64,000 nt of DNA, from positions 744,001-808,000 of the forward strand of contig CBDHEY010000004.1 of NCBI GenBank assembly GCA_965262305.1. Reading direction: 5' to 3'. This document shows positions 8,081 through 17,731 of the stretch, piece after piece. The DNA is from CBDHEY01 sp965262305 (GTDB lineage Bacteria > Pseudomonadota > Gammaproteobacteria > Pseudomonadales > Cellvibrionaceae). Made by a program: the position numbers and the translations under genes. The notes beneath the pieces were generated by a model. It was not told the DNA's origin and searched no databases. It worked only from the letters and a program-made list of their open reading frames with translations. Every line of letters begins with the position of its first letter. Position 1 is the stretch's first letter.

Positions 8081-9160
8081 TTAATCATTAAAAACAATTT
8101 CGAATACATTTAAGTAAACATCGTAAGTGATATTGGTTGGGTTTTTCCATGTGGGTAGATGAAACCAAAGACCTGTTTGAATATCTGACAAATTTAATCC
8201 TTGAGGAATGTTAAATGTATAGTCATTAACAAAGTCATCACATTGAATATCCCCTAACCAAGTTTGTGTAGAATCGTGGTTTCCATCTCCTAGAATGACT
8301 TCATAAGTGAGTCCAGCAGGACAGCCAATTCGTGCTTTTACAGTTTTAAATTCAGATAAATCTAAGCCTTGATCTGTTGCATTTTCGCCGTTGGTAAAAA
8401 ATCTGAGTGCAGCGTAATGCCCTGAACCTTGGTTCCAAAAAAAGGATGTCATACCCATACCATAGAGCGAACCGTCAGCTGAAAAATTACCTGATATTGG
8501 ACCTTTGTTTGAGTCTTGAGTGACATAGGTTGCAGGTGTATTACGGCCTAGCAGAAAATAAGGTGATGAAGTTGCAGAAACGATCACTCGGAATTTTTGG
8601 AAAGTTGATGGATGGTGCGAAGGCGAAATATTATAGAATCGAATGCTAATTTCTACGTAGGTATCACGTTGGTTTACGTTGCGGTTGAACATCTCAGTCA
8701 GACCTTGGTTCAGCGTTACGTGCCCATTTAGTTCAGGACTTAATGCATTTTGCGTTAACGCGCCTGCAATAAAAAAACGATTGCCTCCCCATAGTCCTAA
8801 ATCTATGTCCATCGTATTTGCCGCTTCATTTACGAGCGGTTGTCCGTAATTTAAAAAGCCGCTTGAATCATATGGCATTAAGTTTACTGGTCCATCTTTG
8901 TGCAGACGAACAATAACGTCGCATGTTCCAGCAGATGAATTAATACAATCTGGTTCACCGATAACCTCAAGAAGATCGGGGTTATCTGAGTATGCATCTA
9001 CAACTTTGCCTCCTTGGCGTTCCACAACAATAAAAGCATTATCCGCTTGATCCAAAACAATCTCCGCTTGAGCGAGAGAGGTTTGTGAAAAACCGGTGAC
9101 AGAAACTAGTGCACAGATATTGATTAAAGACTTTTTAATTAAACTCATTTTTTTCTCCAA
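8081..9160 (-). CDS. Secreted protein of unknown function, beta-rich
   Basis: 359 residues. A signal peptide follows the start (MSLIKKSLINICALVSVTGF, then an AQA cleavage-like site), so it is exported; MEKKMSLIKK at 9160 and MSLIKK at 9148 are both possible starts. The mature part is rich in aromatic and beta-prone segments and ends in a 130-residue block (from about FSADGSLYGMGMTSFFWNQG) that looks like a jelly-roll. Four cysteines come as CINSSAGTC and two more in the C-terminal block, fitting disulfides outside the cytosol. It is divergent from the LuxR-type regulator at 9480, which may control it. No family assigned. Confidence 0.7.
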   Translation of the reverse strand: MEKKMSLIKKSLINICALVSVTGFSQTSLAQAEIVLDQADNAFIVVERQGGKVVDAYSDNPDLLEVIGEPDCINSSAGTCDVIVRLHKDGPVNLMPYDSSGFLNYGQPLVNEAANTMDIDLGLWGGNRFFIAGALTQNALSPELNGHVTLNQGLTEMFNRNVNQRDTYVEISIRFYNISPSHHPSTFQKFRVIVSATSSPYFLLGRNTPATYVTQDSNKGPISGNFSADGSLYGMGMTSFFWNQGSGHYAALRFFTNGENATDQGLDLSEFKTVKARIGCPAGLTYEVILGDGNHDSTQTWLGDIQCDDFVNDYTFNIPQGLNLSDIQTGLWFHLPTWKNPTNITYDVYLNVFEIVFND

Positions 9161-9479
9161 GTGAAATTGTTTAATAAATTAGCGCCTTAAAAATTATTAT
9201 TATCTTCCTGCTCTCAAGGCGGTCGTATCATGTATAAAACATGTTGTGTTAACAATCATAAATATTGGTAATTGACAAAGAGCTAAATTTCTGAGTTTTA
9301 AAACTAAAACTATAGCTTTCTTATAATCTTTTTAATTTTGAGAACAGAGTCTAACTGTTAACTCACATAACGAAATAAAAATTCAATATAGTTGAATTTC
9401 AGAAGGTTTAACTTAAACGAATTTGTAAAATTTTGAATGCACATGTTTGAGTTGTAAGCAAGGATCACCTAGTTTAAAA
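9161..9479. promoter_or_regulatory. Divergent intergenic region of secreted protein and LuxR solo
   Basis: About 320 AT-rich bases that must hold the promoters of both genes. An 8-base palindrome AACATGTT is at 9238-9245 and a related ACATGTTTGA at 9441-9450. I could not find a classical 20-base lux box (CTG-N10-CAG dyad). No gene seen here. Confidence 0.35.
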
Positions 9480-10304
9480 ATGAATAATAGTATTTATCGA
9501 ATCGTAAAAGGTTCGAAGTTATATAATTTTTCTGGAGCAGAACCTTCAGCTGATGAATGTCGTTTACTTGATGTTAACGATTTTGTTGAAGCGCTTAAAA
9601 AGTCTCATACCTTGGATCATTTACATAATGTATGCAGTAAAATTGGTAGGCGTTATGGCTATGACTATTATGCGGTTTTAGTTCGCTTTAATCGTTTAGA
9701 TGGCCCTCCCGTGTGTGTGCAAATGCGGGAATATGTAAATGATTGGAGCGACCACTACGAAAAAAATCGATTTATATTTTATGATCCTACCGTGCGAATC
9801 GCGACAAAATGCTTAACGCCGTTTTTGTGGTCCTCTAAAACTTATCAAGAATTAAGAGATAAGCTGTTCGATTACGAAAAAAATGTTACTAATGATGCGA
9901 TTGATTTTGGCATGACAGATGTGTTTTGTGCGCCATTTGTTTCTTCGCCTGGTAGCTACGGTTTAGTCAGATTTGTAAATGCAAAGGGTGCGCATTGGTC
10001 TGTGTCTGGTTTAGACTTTCTTCGTCGAGATATTCCAGAAGTCTATTTGTTAGCAAGTTATATTTTTGAATCTGTGCTGCGCATACACAATGCCACGACT
10101 GATTTTAATATTGAGTTAACCGAAAGAGAAAAAGATGTTTTGAGCTTTACTGCGAGTGGTAAAAACCCTGCTCAAATTAGCGACGTATTGAAAATATCAT
10201 CAAACACTATCACTAAGCATTTAAGTAATATCCGTAATAAATTGAATACCATAAACACCACCCATGCGGTGAGTAAAGCGATACTTTTAGGCTTGATAAA
10301 CTAA
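9480..10304 (+). CDS. LuxR-type regulator with autoinducer-binding domain (orphan)
   Basis: 274 residues from the ATG at 9480; a TTG at 9447 would add 11 residues. N-terminal acyl-homoserine-lactone-binding-type domain with the conserved pattern W-x3-Y and DPT plus a later W (VNDWSDHYEKNRFIFYDPTV, then LWSS), the residues that form the ligand pocket in TraR/LasR. C-terminal GerE helix-turn-helix: LTEREKDVLSFTASGKNPAQ ... NTITKHLSNIRNKL. No luxI synthase is in the window, so it is a solo receptor that may sense signals made elsewhere or by neighbours. It faces the secreted protein gene. Confidence 0.9.
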   Translation: MNNSIYRIVKGSKLYNFSGAEPSADECRLLDVNDFVEALKKSHTLDHLHNVCSKIGRRYGYDYYAVLVRFNRLDGPPVCVQMREYVNDWSDHYEKNRFIFYDPTVRIATKCLTPFLWSSKTYQELRDKLFDYEKNVTNDAIDFGMTDVFCAPFVSSPGSYGLVRFVNAKGAHWSVSGLDFLRRDIPEVYLLASYIFESVLRIHNATTDFNIELTEREKDVLSFTASGKNPAQISDVLKISSNTITKHLSNIRNKLNTINTTHAVSKAILLGLIN

Positions 10305-10357
10305 GAGAATGAGGCGATGTGTAGAATGATTAGTGTGGGACTTGTGAAGTGCCGTAG

Positions 10358-10906
10358 TTAAAACCACGACACTCTGCGATCTAGGGTAATTGAAAAGGAT
10401 GTAAATTCCGCAGCGTCGTCGTCGAGCAGTTCGCGATATTCGAAGTTCCAAGTCCATAGAAGGTCTTCTGACAAAAAGCCTATTCCAACTCCGTAGGATA
10501 AGCCGGATTCAGATTCACTGGTGTCACCACCGGAGAAGTCGCTGCTCACAGAAACACTTGAAAAGCCAGCTAAGAAATAGAGCTTGGCGACTTCATTGGT
10601 TTTTTCTAGCCTATAATAAATAGCTTGGTAGTGATCAAGATTACTGGTTACGTCTCCAAGCGTGGATGTGCTGAATGAGCTATCAATGAGTCCAAGCCCT
10701 AATCGAACTTCCCCACCTAAATACCAACTATGCTTGTAGCCAAATTGGGCCTCGAGGCCTGTAAATGTAATGTTATCTTCAGTGTTTAGCCCCTGAAAAT
10801 TTGTATCTACAATAAACAAGCCTCCGCCAATGTATGAACCTTCTTGTAAGGCGTAACTTGTTTGACTAATGAACAATACTAAGAATGTGATAAGTAGCTT
10901 GTACAT
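10358..10906 (-). CDS. Outer-membrane beta-barrel protein, small
   Basis: 182 residues from the start MYKLLITFLVLFISQTSYAL, which gives a standard signal peptide and has GGAAAAGG just upstream; a longer frame to 10996 would put extra residues before the signal and is less likely. The mature chain alternates polar and non-polar residues (YIGGGLFIVDTNF, YKHSWYLGGEVRLGLGL, GLSYGVGIGFL) and ends in DRRVSWF, with a C-terminal aromatic as in OmpX/OmpW-type 8-strand barrels recognised by BamA. Function unknown; porin-like or adhesive roles are guesses. Stands alone before typA. Confidence 0.75.
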   Translation of the reverse strand: MYKLLITFLVLFISQTSYALQEGSYIGGGLFIVDTNFQGLNTEDNITFTGLEAQFGYKHSWYLGGEVRLGLGLIDSSFSTSTLGDVTSNLDHYQAIYYRLEKTNEVAKLYFLAGFSSVSVSSDFSGGDTSESESGLSYGVGIGFLSEDLLWTWNFEYRELLDDDAAEFTSFSITLDRRVSWF

Positions 10907-11132
10907 AACCTTTTCCATCTTATTTTTTGCTAATTCTAGCAAACTAGATGAATTTGTGGAGCTATCTATCCGAAATATATAGAAAAATAGTGCCAATGAA
11001 CTCTCATTTACACGATAAAAAGAATCTTCGAAGAGTTATTTCTATCGGGGCGCTACCAAGCTATAATGCGCGCCGTTTAACCAGCCCGTAACACCTCCGC
11101 TGTAACTTACTAGTCTTTTGAGGCAAAAACCT

Positions 11133-12947
11133 GTGATCGAAAATCTCCGCAATATTGCCATTATTGCTCACGTTGACCATGGCAAAACCACCCTTGTTGA
11201 TAAACTTCTGAGTCAATCGGGTACGCTCGATCGAAAGGATGAAGGTGCGGAACGCATCATGGATTCCAACGACCAAGAAAAAGAGCGGGGTATTACTATC
11301 CTCGCTAAAAATACAGCAATTAAATGGAACGACTACCGAATTAACATTGTAGATACTCCGGGACACGCCGATTTCGGTGGTGAAGTTGAGCGTGTGTTAT
11401 CGATGGTTGATAGTGTTTGTCTTCTTGTCGATGCGGTTGATGGTCCAATGCCTCAAACTCGCTTTGTGACAAGTAAAGCATTTGAGAAAGGTTTAAACCC
11501 CATCGTTGTCATTAATAAAATTGACCGCCCGGGCGCTCGTCCAGATTGGGTAATGGATCAGGTTTTTGACCTATTTGATCGTTTAGGTGCCACGGAAGAA
11601 CAGTTAGACTTTCCGGTTATTTATGCATCTGCTCTAAATGGTATTGCGGGAGATGACCCAGAAAACATGGCAGAGGATATGACTCCATTGTTCGAAATGG
11701 TAGTTGATAAGGTTTCTCCGCCTAAGGTAGAAGTGGATAAACCATTTCAAATGCAGGTTTCCGCGTTGGACTACAACAGTTATCTCGGAGTTATTGGTGT
11801 AGGCCGGATTACTCGGGGTAGTTTATCGCCGAACCAGCAGATTATTGTGGCAGACACAGAAGGAAATCAGCGCAAAGGTAAGGTGCTTAAGGTGATGGGG
11901 TATCATGGTCTTGAGCGTGTAGACACGGAAAAAGCGTCTGCCGGAGATATTGTGTGTATTACTGGTATTGATGGTTTGGGCATATCTGACACGCTTTGCG
12001 ACCCTGAAGCCGTTGAAACACTTCCAGCTTTGTCTGTTGATGAGCCAACGGTAAGCATGACATTCATGGTAAACGACTCTCCATTTGCTGGTCAGGATGG
12101 CAAATTTGTTACCTCGCGAAATATTAAAGAGCGTCTGGATCAAGAGCTGATCCACAATGTGGCGCTTCGAGTCGAGCAAGGTGATACTGCCGACAAGTTC
12201 ATCGTGTCAGGTCGCGGTGAATTACACTTGTCCGTGCTGATCGAAAATATGCGCCGTGAAGGTTTTGAATTGGGTGTATCGCGTCCCGAAGTCATTCAGC
12301 GAGAGATAGACGGCGTTTTACAAGAGCCTTTTGAAGCAGTTGTGATTGATGTGGAAGAAGAGCATCAAGGCTCAATTATGGAAGAGCTTGGTCTAAGAAA
12401 AGCGGAAATGACCAATATGGAGCCTGATGGCAAAGGGCGTGTAAAACTCGAATTCATCGTTCCATCGCGGGGACTGATTGGTTTTCGGGGATTATTTTTG
12501 ACCTTGACTTCAGGTTCGGGAATTATGACCAGTGTGTTCGACCATTATGGTGAAGTCAAAGAGGGTGAAGTGGTCTCTCGCCAGAACGGCGTATTGGTTT
12601 CGATGGTGAAAGGTAAAACGCTGTCTTATTCATTGTATAACCTTCAAGATCGAGGCCGGTTGTTTTTGGGGCACGCAGTAGATGTTTATGAAGGGCAAAT
12701 TATTGGGCTTCATTCCCGTGCAAATGACCTTGCTGTTAATCCCACAAAAGGCAAACAACTCACTAATGTGCGGGCATCAGGCACAGATGAAGCGCTAGTT
12801 TTGACACCGCCTATTAAACATACCCTAGAGCAGGCACTAGAGTTCATCGAGGATGATGAACTGGTTGAAGTTACTCCCGAAAATATTCGACTCCGTAAGA
12901 AGTTATTGACCGAGACGGAAAGAAAGCGGGCGAAGAATAGTAAGTAG
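11133..12947 (+). CDS. typA: Ribosome-associated translational GTPase TypA/BipA
   Basis: Translational GTPase involved in ribosome assembly and stress or cold adaptation, 604 residues from GTG 11133 (MIENLRNIAIIAHVDHGKTT), close to the E. coli length of 607. G1 AHVDHGKTT, G2 region RGITI, G3 DTPGH, G4 NKID and G5 SALNG are all present, followed by EF-G-like domains and the specific C-terminal domain. The GTG start is chosen over the TTG at 11118 because it matches the family N-terminus and has GAGG 10 bases upstream. Confidence 0.97.
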   Translation: MIENLRNIAIIAHVDHGKTTLVDKLLSQSGTLDRKDEGAERIMDSNDQEKERGITILAKNTAIKWNDYRINIVDTPGHADFGGEVERVLSMVDSVCLLVDAVDGPMPQTRFVTSKAFEKGLNPIVVINKIDRPGARPDWVMDQVFDLFDRLGATEEQLDFPVIYASALNGIAGDDPENMAEDMTPLFEMVVDKVSPPKVEVDKPFQMQVSALDYNSYLGVIGVGRITRGSLSPNQQIIVADTEGNQRKGKVLKVMGYHGLERVDTEKASAGDIVCITGIDGLGISDTLCDPEAVETLPALSVDEPTVSMTFMVNDSPFAGQDGKFVTSRNIKERLDQELIHNVALRVEQGDTADKFIVSGRGELHLSVLIENMRREGFELGVSRPEVIQREIDGVLQEPFEAVVIDVEEEHQGSIMEELGLRKAEMTNMEPDGKGRVKLEFIVPSRGLIGFRGLFLTLTSGSGIMTSVFDHYGEVKEGEVVSRQNGVLVSMVKGKTLSYSLYNLQDRGRLFLGHAVDVYEGQIIGLHSRANDLAVNPTKGKQLTNVRASGTDEALVLTPPIKHTLEQALEFIEDDELVEVTPENIRLRKKLLTETERKRAKNSK

Positions 12948-12986
12948 CTTTTACCTTTCTAAAAAGTTTTGCGCTTTGTAGGGAAT

Positions 12987-13018
12987 AGCAACTTAAAGGC
13001 TTGATATATTAAGTTGCT
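12987..13018 (+). terminator. Putative typA terminator
   Basis: Exact 10-base stem AGCAACTTAA / TTAAGTTGCT with a 12-base loop, followed by TCTATCTTTTTC. It is AT-rich, so weaker than the others. Confidence 0.55.
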
Positions 13019-13075
13019 TCTATCTTTTTCAATTTCTAAAATTAGCTCATTAGGAACAAAATCTAGGTTAACGTT

Positions 13076-13543
13076 ATGAAAATCTTTTTAGTTCTAGCTG
13101 TATTTATTTTAGTATCTTGTGCATCATATAGTCCAATACCTGAAGGTTATGATGGTCCTACGGCTCGTATTTCCGATTCTTATACTAATGATACCGGGGC
13201 CAGTGCACATTATTTTATGTTGTACAAAATAGATTCTCACGTAATTAGAAATAGTTGGGGGGCTACACGATCAAGGTACCAGGGAATGGGTGTACAATTT
13301 GATCCTGTAATTGTTGAGCGTTCTGTTGTTGCATCAGAAGCAAAATATACCTTGCAGGGAATAAAGTTCTTCCCTACCGATGTTCAATCCCTGTTTGGAA
13401 ATGAAATGAAAGTCACTGGTGATATCGTTTTTACCCCTGAGGCAAATAAAAATTATTATGTTCGTGGTGAATTGAGTAAGGATGGCTCAAAAGTCTGGCT
13501 TGAAGATTCGGAAGGAAATATAGTTTCTAGAGTTATTCGGTAG
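13076..13543 (+). CDS. Lipoprotein of unknown function
   Basis: 155 residues. MKIFLVLAVFILVSCASYSP is a lipoprotein signal with lipobox LVSC, Cys at residue 15, and no Asp at +2, so outer-membrane sorting is expected. The mature part is beta-rich with no recognisable domain. Monocistronic between typA and a glycosyltransferase. Confidence 0.75.
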   Translation: MKIFLVLAVFILVSCASYSPIPEGYDGPTARISDSYTNDTGASAHYFMLYKIDSHVIRNSWGATRSRYQGMGVQFDPVIVERSVVASEAKYTLQGIKFFPTDVQSLFGNEMKVTGDIVFTPEANKNYYVRGELSKDGSKVWLEDSEGNIVSRVIR

Positions 13544-13712
13544 TTAACTCCAATGTGGTTATTAAAGAATATGTTGTGCGGTATTCGATTGCATAGTTCT
13601 TGCTAGCATTCAAGTTCAACGTTTAATTTTAACATTGGATATTAAATGATTTTATTGCATTCAAGGTGCAGAGAAACATGACGCGAAAAGATACACATTG
13701 CAAGCAAGTAAT

Positions 13713-14945
13713 ATGCACAAAGTCGTTTATTTCTCTGGTCCTGGAAATATTGTTAATACTTTTCGCCTATGGTTGAAGGGCGAAGACGATCCCCATCAGC
13801 AAGCAATCACCTATTCTGGTCAGTTTTATTCTGCTGCGAAAAACTTAAGTGTTGAACTTACAGCAATTTCTCAGGATGTTGCTGCCGACTCTGAAACCGA
13901 TGGTGTTATTTCTGCTAAAAATCATATCACCTTATGGCACAATGCTAGGGGTGTTAAGTATTTTTTAGGCCGTTTTATTCGCGGTTTCTATATCTTTTCT
14001 ACGTGTCTGAAGTTAAAGCCGAATGTTTTATTTGTTACTGAGGGGAATACGTTTTGGTTTATGCTTGCGTTGCCTAAACTTATTGGTGTGAAGGTTGTTC
14101 CCGTATTACACTGTACGCTTTGGCTACCTAATCGAAAAAAATCTATGTTAGATAAAATTTTCGATTTCTTAGATAAGCCAATCTATGGTCGTCATGCCTA
14201 TGCTGTGTTAACAGTATCCTTGGAAATTACTAAACAGGTTAAGTGGTTGCGCGAGCGCAAAGGTGCAGCCGAAACAGATTATCCGCCTGTTGTAGAGTTC
14301 CTTCCATCTTATAGAGAAACAGCGGCATCGAAAGAACTGCAAGACTCAAATCAGAGACCTTTTTATGTGCTCTTTGTGAGTCGAATTCAAGCTGAAAAAG
14401 GCATTTATGATTTAATTGAACTTGCGAAAAAAATTAAGCAAGATGGATTCGATATCAAAATAGATGTTGCTGGAGATGGGTCAGATTTCGAAGCGTTTAA
14501 AAAAGAAGTTGCTGCGCAGAACCTAGAAGATATACTCCAACTACATGGTTACTGTTACAAGGATCAAATGCGAGAGTTAGTTGCTCGTAGCCATGCGTTT
14601 ATTGTCATGACCACTGATAATTTTATCGAGGGTTTCAATAAGGTTTGCTTAGAAAGTGTTTTATCTTGCCGGCCGTTAATCGCTTCTTCTGCGTGCCCAG
14701 CGATTGCTTACATGGAAAAAGCAGCGATCGTGGTTAAGCCTGGTGATGTCTCTGGGTATTTTCAAGCGATAGTCGACTTATACCAAAAACCAGAACTTTA
14801 TAATGAAAAAAGCGAGAGTGCAAAAGCGTTGCACCCACTATTTTTGTCGCAAAGCTACAGTTTTGAATCAGCTATAGGCGATGTCATAGCGTCTTCCATC
14901 AAAAAAGAAAAACCGAGCCCTAGAATCTATAACGCACAATCTTAA
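13713..14945 (+). CDS. Glycosyltransferase, GT4-like (GT-B fold)
   Basis: 410 residues from ATG 13713 (a TTG at 13698 is possible). The C-terminal half has the GT4 pattern: FVSRIQAEKGIYDLIELAKK (donor-domain start), VAGDGSDFEAF, LHGYC, and the E-x7-E-like block EGFNKVCLESVLSCRPLIAS that holds the nucleotide-sugar. The N-terminal half is less typical and includes hydrophobic patches for membrane association. Probably transfers a sugar to a lipid- or surface-linked acceptor; no other polysaccharide genes adjoin, so the product is unknown. Confidence 0.85.
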   Translation: MHKVVYFSGPGNIVNTFRLWLKGEDDPHQQAITYSGQFYSAAKNLSVELTAISQDVAADSETDGVISAKNHITLWHNARGVKYFLGRFIRGFYIFSTCLKLKPNVLFVTEGNTFWFMLALPKLIGVKVVPVLHCTLWLPNRKKSMLDKIFDFLDKPIYGRHAYAVLTVSLEITKQVKWLRERKGAAETDYPPVVEFLPSYRETAASKELQDSNQRPFYVLFVSRIQAEKGIYDLIELAKKIKQDGFDIKIDVAGDGSDFEAFKKEVAAQNLEDILQLHGYCYKDQMRELVARSHAFIVMTTDNFIEGFNKVCLESVLSCRPLIASSACPAIAYMEKAAIVVKPGDVSGYFQAIVDLYQKPELYNEKSESAKALHPLFLSQSYSFESAIGDVIASSIKKEKPSPRIYNAQS

Positions 14946-14984
14946 TTAGATTATTCGCTTGTTTTTCAGGTTTTAAAATAGAAT

Positions 14985-15233
14985 CTAGGCGAAGACCGAA
15001 AGATTATGCGCAGTGGCGCAGCTATCTACTTCTTTGCGAGTGTAGGCACAGAAAAAGTCACGTGCATCTGCATTCGTAGATAGGCTCTGCAATAAACTTT
15101 TCATGCTTAAATTTTGTACAATGGTGACTTGGTCCACTTTTTTAGGTGTATGGCTTTCTGACGATGCTAGTGGCATCCCCAATATTGAAAAAGTGAATAA
15201 ACAAACTGTAGAAATTTGAAAAGTTGTTTTCAT
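14985..15233 (-). CDS. Small secreted protein, 82 residues
   Basis: Begins MKTTFQISTVCLFTFSILGM, a signal peptide with likely cleavage near ASS, leaving a mature peptide of about 55 residues with two cysteines (FFCAYTRKEVDSCATAH). A start ten codons upstream at 15263 would displace the signal peptide, so 15233 is preferred. No family recognised. Confidence 0.5.
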   Translation of the reverse strand: MKTTFQISTVCLFTFSILGMPLASSESHTPKKVDQVTIVQNLSMKSLLQSLSTNADARDFFCAYTRKEVDSCATAHNLSVFA

Positions 15234-15391
15234 TTTTACCAAAAAACTAAGCGCGTTATCCATATATCAACTCACTTGATAAAAGTTTGAAAAGACTACG
15301 TATATGATAGCTCGTATTTTCAAACAAAAATAAACGTTGATTAAAAAATGTGAACTTTTTAAGGTCAAATATGCATTAGAGCGACAACTTT

Positions 15392-17233
15392 TTATGATTC
15401 TGCGAGAAAGCCACCAGACTGTTTGTTCCACAGATGCGCATAAATACCGTTTTTGTTAATTAGTTGTGCGTGCGTACCTTCTTCTATGATCTTGCCTTCG
15501 TCAATAACGATAAGCCTATCCATTGCTGCAATGGTAGATAAGCGATGTGCGATGGCAATTACGGTTTTTCCTTGCATTAATTTTGCCAGGTTTTCTTGGA
15601 TGGCTGTTTCTACTTCCGAATCAAGTGCTGAAGTCGCTTCATCAAGAATAAGAATCGGCGCATTCTTTAATAGTACACGCGCTATGGCGATCCTTTGGCG
15701 TTGTCCCCCCGATAATCGTACACCTCGCTCGCCCACGTGAGCGTCATAGCCTGTGCGCCCTTTCGCATCCTTCAGTTGCAGAATAAAATCATGCGCTTGT
15801 GCCAGCTTTGCAGCGTGAATCATCTCTTCATTGGTGGCATTGGGACGTCCGTATATGAGGTTGTCACGTACAGACCGATGCAATAATGACGTGTCTTGAG
15901 TAACCATAGCGATTTGCGCGCGGAGACTCTCTTGTTGAACTTGGTTGATAGGTTGTTTATCAATAGTTATGACGCCTTTATCTATATCGTAAAATCGAAG
16001 TAGAAGATTAACAAGAGTAGATTTCCCTGCGCCCGATCGACCAATAAGTCCTATTTTCTCTCCGGAAGAAATATCAAGATTAAAATCCTTGAAGACTGAA
16101 ATAGATTGGCTATAGTTAAAAGTTACATTTTGAAAGCTTATTTCGCCCGTTAATTGATTAACTTGTTTGGCATTTTCGGAGTCTTGTACTTTCCTTGGCA
16201 AAGTAAGTGTAGACATGCCATCGCGAACAGTTCCTATGTTTTCAAAAAGAGCAGAAACTTCCCACATTATCCATTGGGACATACCAAATAGACGCAAAAT
16301 AAGACCGATAGCTGCTGCGATAATTCCTGCGCTCACTAGGCTATATGACCATAACCAAATCGACAGTGCAGCTACTGAAAAGGTAAGCAACACATTAATT
16401 ATCCAAACGAATACATTTAGCAATGTCGCTAGACGCATTTGCGGGTATACGGTTTTTAAAAAGCGGGACATTCCCGCTTTAGCATATTCAGATTCTCGTT
16501 GGCTATGAGAGAAGAGTTTAACTGTTGTGATGTTTGTATAGGTGTCTACGATTCGACCCGTCATATCTGAGCGAGCGTCAGCCTGCTTTGATGAAATTTC
16601 GGTTAAACGCGGTAAAAAATAAACCAATAAGCCGATATAAAGAGTGATCCAGATTAAAAACGGGATCACTAACCTAATATCTAAACTACCAACGAGCACA
16701 ACAATCCCGAGAAAATACACCGCGACATATAGCAGTACATCCAGAAGTTTCATTATTGTTTCACGCACTGAGAGAGCAGTCTGCATTACTTTCGTCGCAA
16801 TTCGTCCTGCAAATTCATTTTGATAAAAATCGATGCTTTGCCCCAGCAGATAGCGGTGAGCTTGCCAACGAATTCCCATTGGAAAATTACCTAAAAGCGT
16901 TTGGTGCAGAATTATTGAGTGCAGGGTAACCACTAGTGGTAGACCGACTAAAACCATTAATCCCATCAAAATAAATTTGGTTGAAGCTACTTCCCATAAT
17001 GATTCCGGTGTGTGTGCATTGAGAAGGTCAACCAACTGACCCATAAAGCCAAAAAGAGTCACTTCCATGCTGGCGATGGCGCCATTTAGCAATGCCATCA
17101 GAATTAGGTAACGAACACTCTTATTGCTATAATGCACGCAAAATGCAAAAAGGGAATTTGGGGGTGGTTTTGGTTTGGATTCCGGGAAAGGATCGATTAA
17201 ACCTTCGAAATAAGTAAACATAGTCTTCCACAT
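15392..17233 (-). CDS. ABC exporter, fused membrane and ATPase domains
   Basis: Half-transporter of 613 residues that works as a homodimer in the inner membrane (MsbA/multidrug-lipid exporter class). Residues about 45-335 give six membrane spans; the ATPase follows with Walker A GRSGAGKST (Lys404), signature LSGGQRQRIAIARVL, Walker B ILILDEATSALDSE and switch His in AIAHRLST. The substrate cannot be told from sequence; MsbA-specific context (lpxK) is absent. Monocistronic, divergent from yjbQ. Confidence 0.93.
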   Translation of the reverse strand: MWKTMFTYFEGLIDPFPESKPKPPPNSLFAFCVHYSNKSVRYLILMALLNGAIASMEVTLFGFMGQLVDLLNAHTPESLWEVASTKFILMGLMVLVGLPLVVTLHSIILHQTLLGNFPMGIRWQAHRYLLGQSIDFYQNEFAGRIATKVMQTALSVRETIMKLLDVLLYVAVYFLGIVVLVGSLDIRLVIPFLIWITLYIGLLVYFLPRLTEISSKQADARSDMTGRIVDTYTNITTVKLFSHSQRESEYAKAGMSRFLKTVYPQMRLATLLNVFVWIINVLLTFSVAALSIWLWSYSLVSAGIIAAAIGLILRLFGMSQWIMWEVSALFENIGTVRDGMSTLTLPRKVQDSENAKQVNQLTGEISFQNVTFNYSQSISVFKDFNLDISSGEKIGLIGRSGAGKSTLVNLLLRFYDIDKGVITIDKQPINQVQQESLRAQIAMVTQDTSLLHRSVRDNLIYGRPNATNEEMIHAAKLAQAHDFILQLKDAKGRTGYDAHVGERGVRLSGGQRQRIAIARVLLKNAPILILDEATSALDSEVETAIQENLAKLMQGKTVIAIAHRLSTIAAMDRLIVIDEGKIIEEGTHAQLINKNGIYAHLWNKQSGGFLAES

Positions 17234-17323
17234 TTTTTGGTCGAGACGAATTTTTCGGTGCGCAAGTATGCCACAAATTTGTAGCGATTATTTTTTCATT
17301 ATTAGCAGGCCGTGGGTCAAAAT

Positions 17324-17731
17324 ATGATTAAAACAATTTCAGTTCCGGCGCGCGGTCAGGGATTAACGTCATTTACATCCAAAGTAAAAGACGTTGTTGA
17401 TAAAGCGGGTGTCAACGAAGGTTTATGTACACTCTTTATTCAGCATACGTCTGCAAGTCTATTAATTCAGGAGAATTACGACCCTTCCGCGCAAGTAGAT
17501 TTGGAAAATTGGTTGAATCGTTTGGTGCCTGAACGAGACCCTCTTTACACTCATACCCTAGAAGGTGATGATGATATGCCGGCACACATAAAAGCAGCAT
17601 TAACTGCGACAAACCTGTCCATTCCTGTATTAGACGGGAAGCTTGCGCTTGGCACCTGGCAGGGGATTTATCTTTGGGAGCATCGAAGAGCGTCGACAAC
17701 GAGAAATGTTGTTGTGCATGTTGGTGGTTAG
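17324..17731 (+). CDS. yjbQ: YjbQ / UPF0047 family protein
   Basis: 135 residues from ATG 17324 (a GTG at 17312 adds four). Matches the family through LCTLFIQHTSASLLIQENYD and DDDMPAHIKAAL and GTWQGIYLWEHR, which contain the conserved His and Glu residues. Family members are small trimeric metal-binding proteins; weak thiamine-phosphate synthase activity has been reported for E. coli YjbQ, but the physiological role is unsettled. Its last four bases overlap the end of the convergent small gene at 17728. Confidence 0.93.
   Translation: MIKTISVPARGQGLTSFTSKVKDVVDKAGVNEGLCTLFIQHTSASLLIQENYDPSAQVDLENWLNRLVPERDPLYTHTLEGDDDMPAHIKAALTATNLSIPVLDGKLALGTWQGIYLWEHRRASTTRNVVVHVGG

Noticed and set aside
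9161..9479. Classical lux box
   Set aside because: Short ACATGT palindromes only; no 20-base dyad with CTG/CAG arms.
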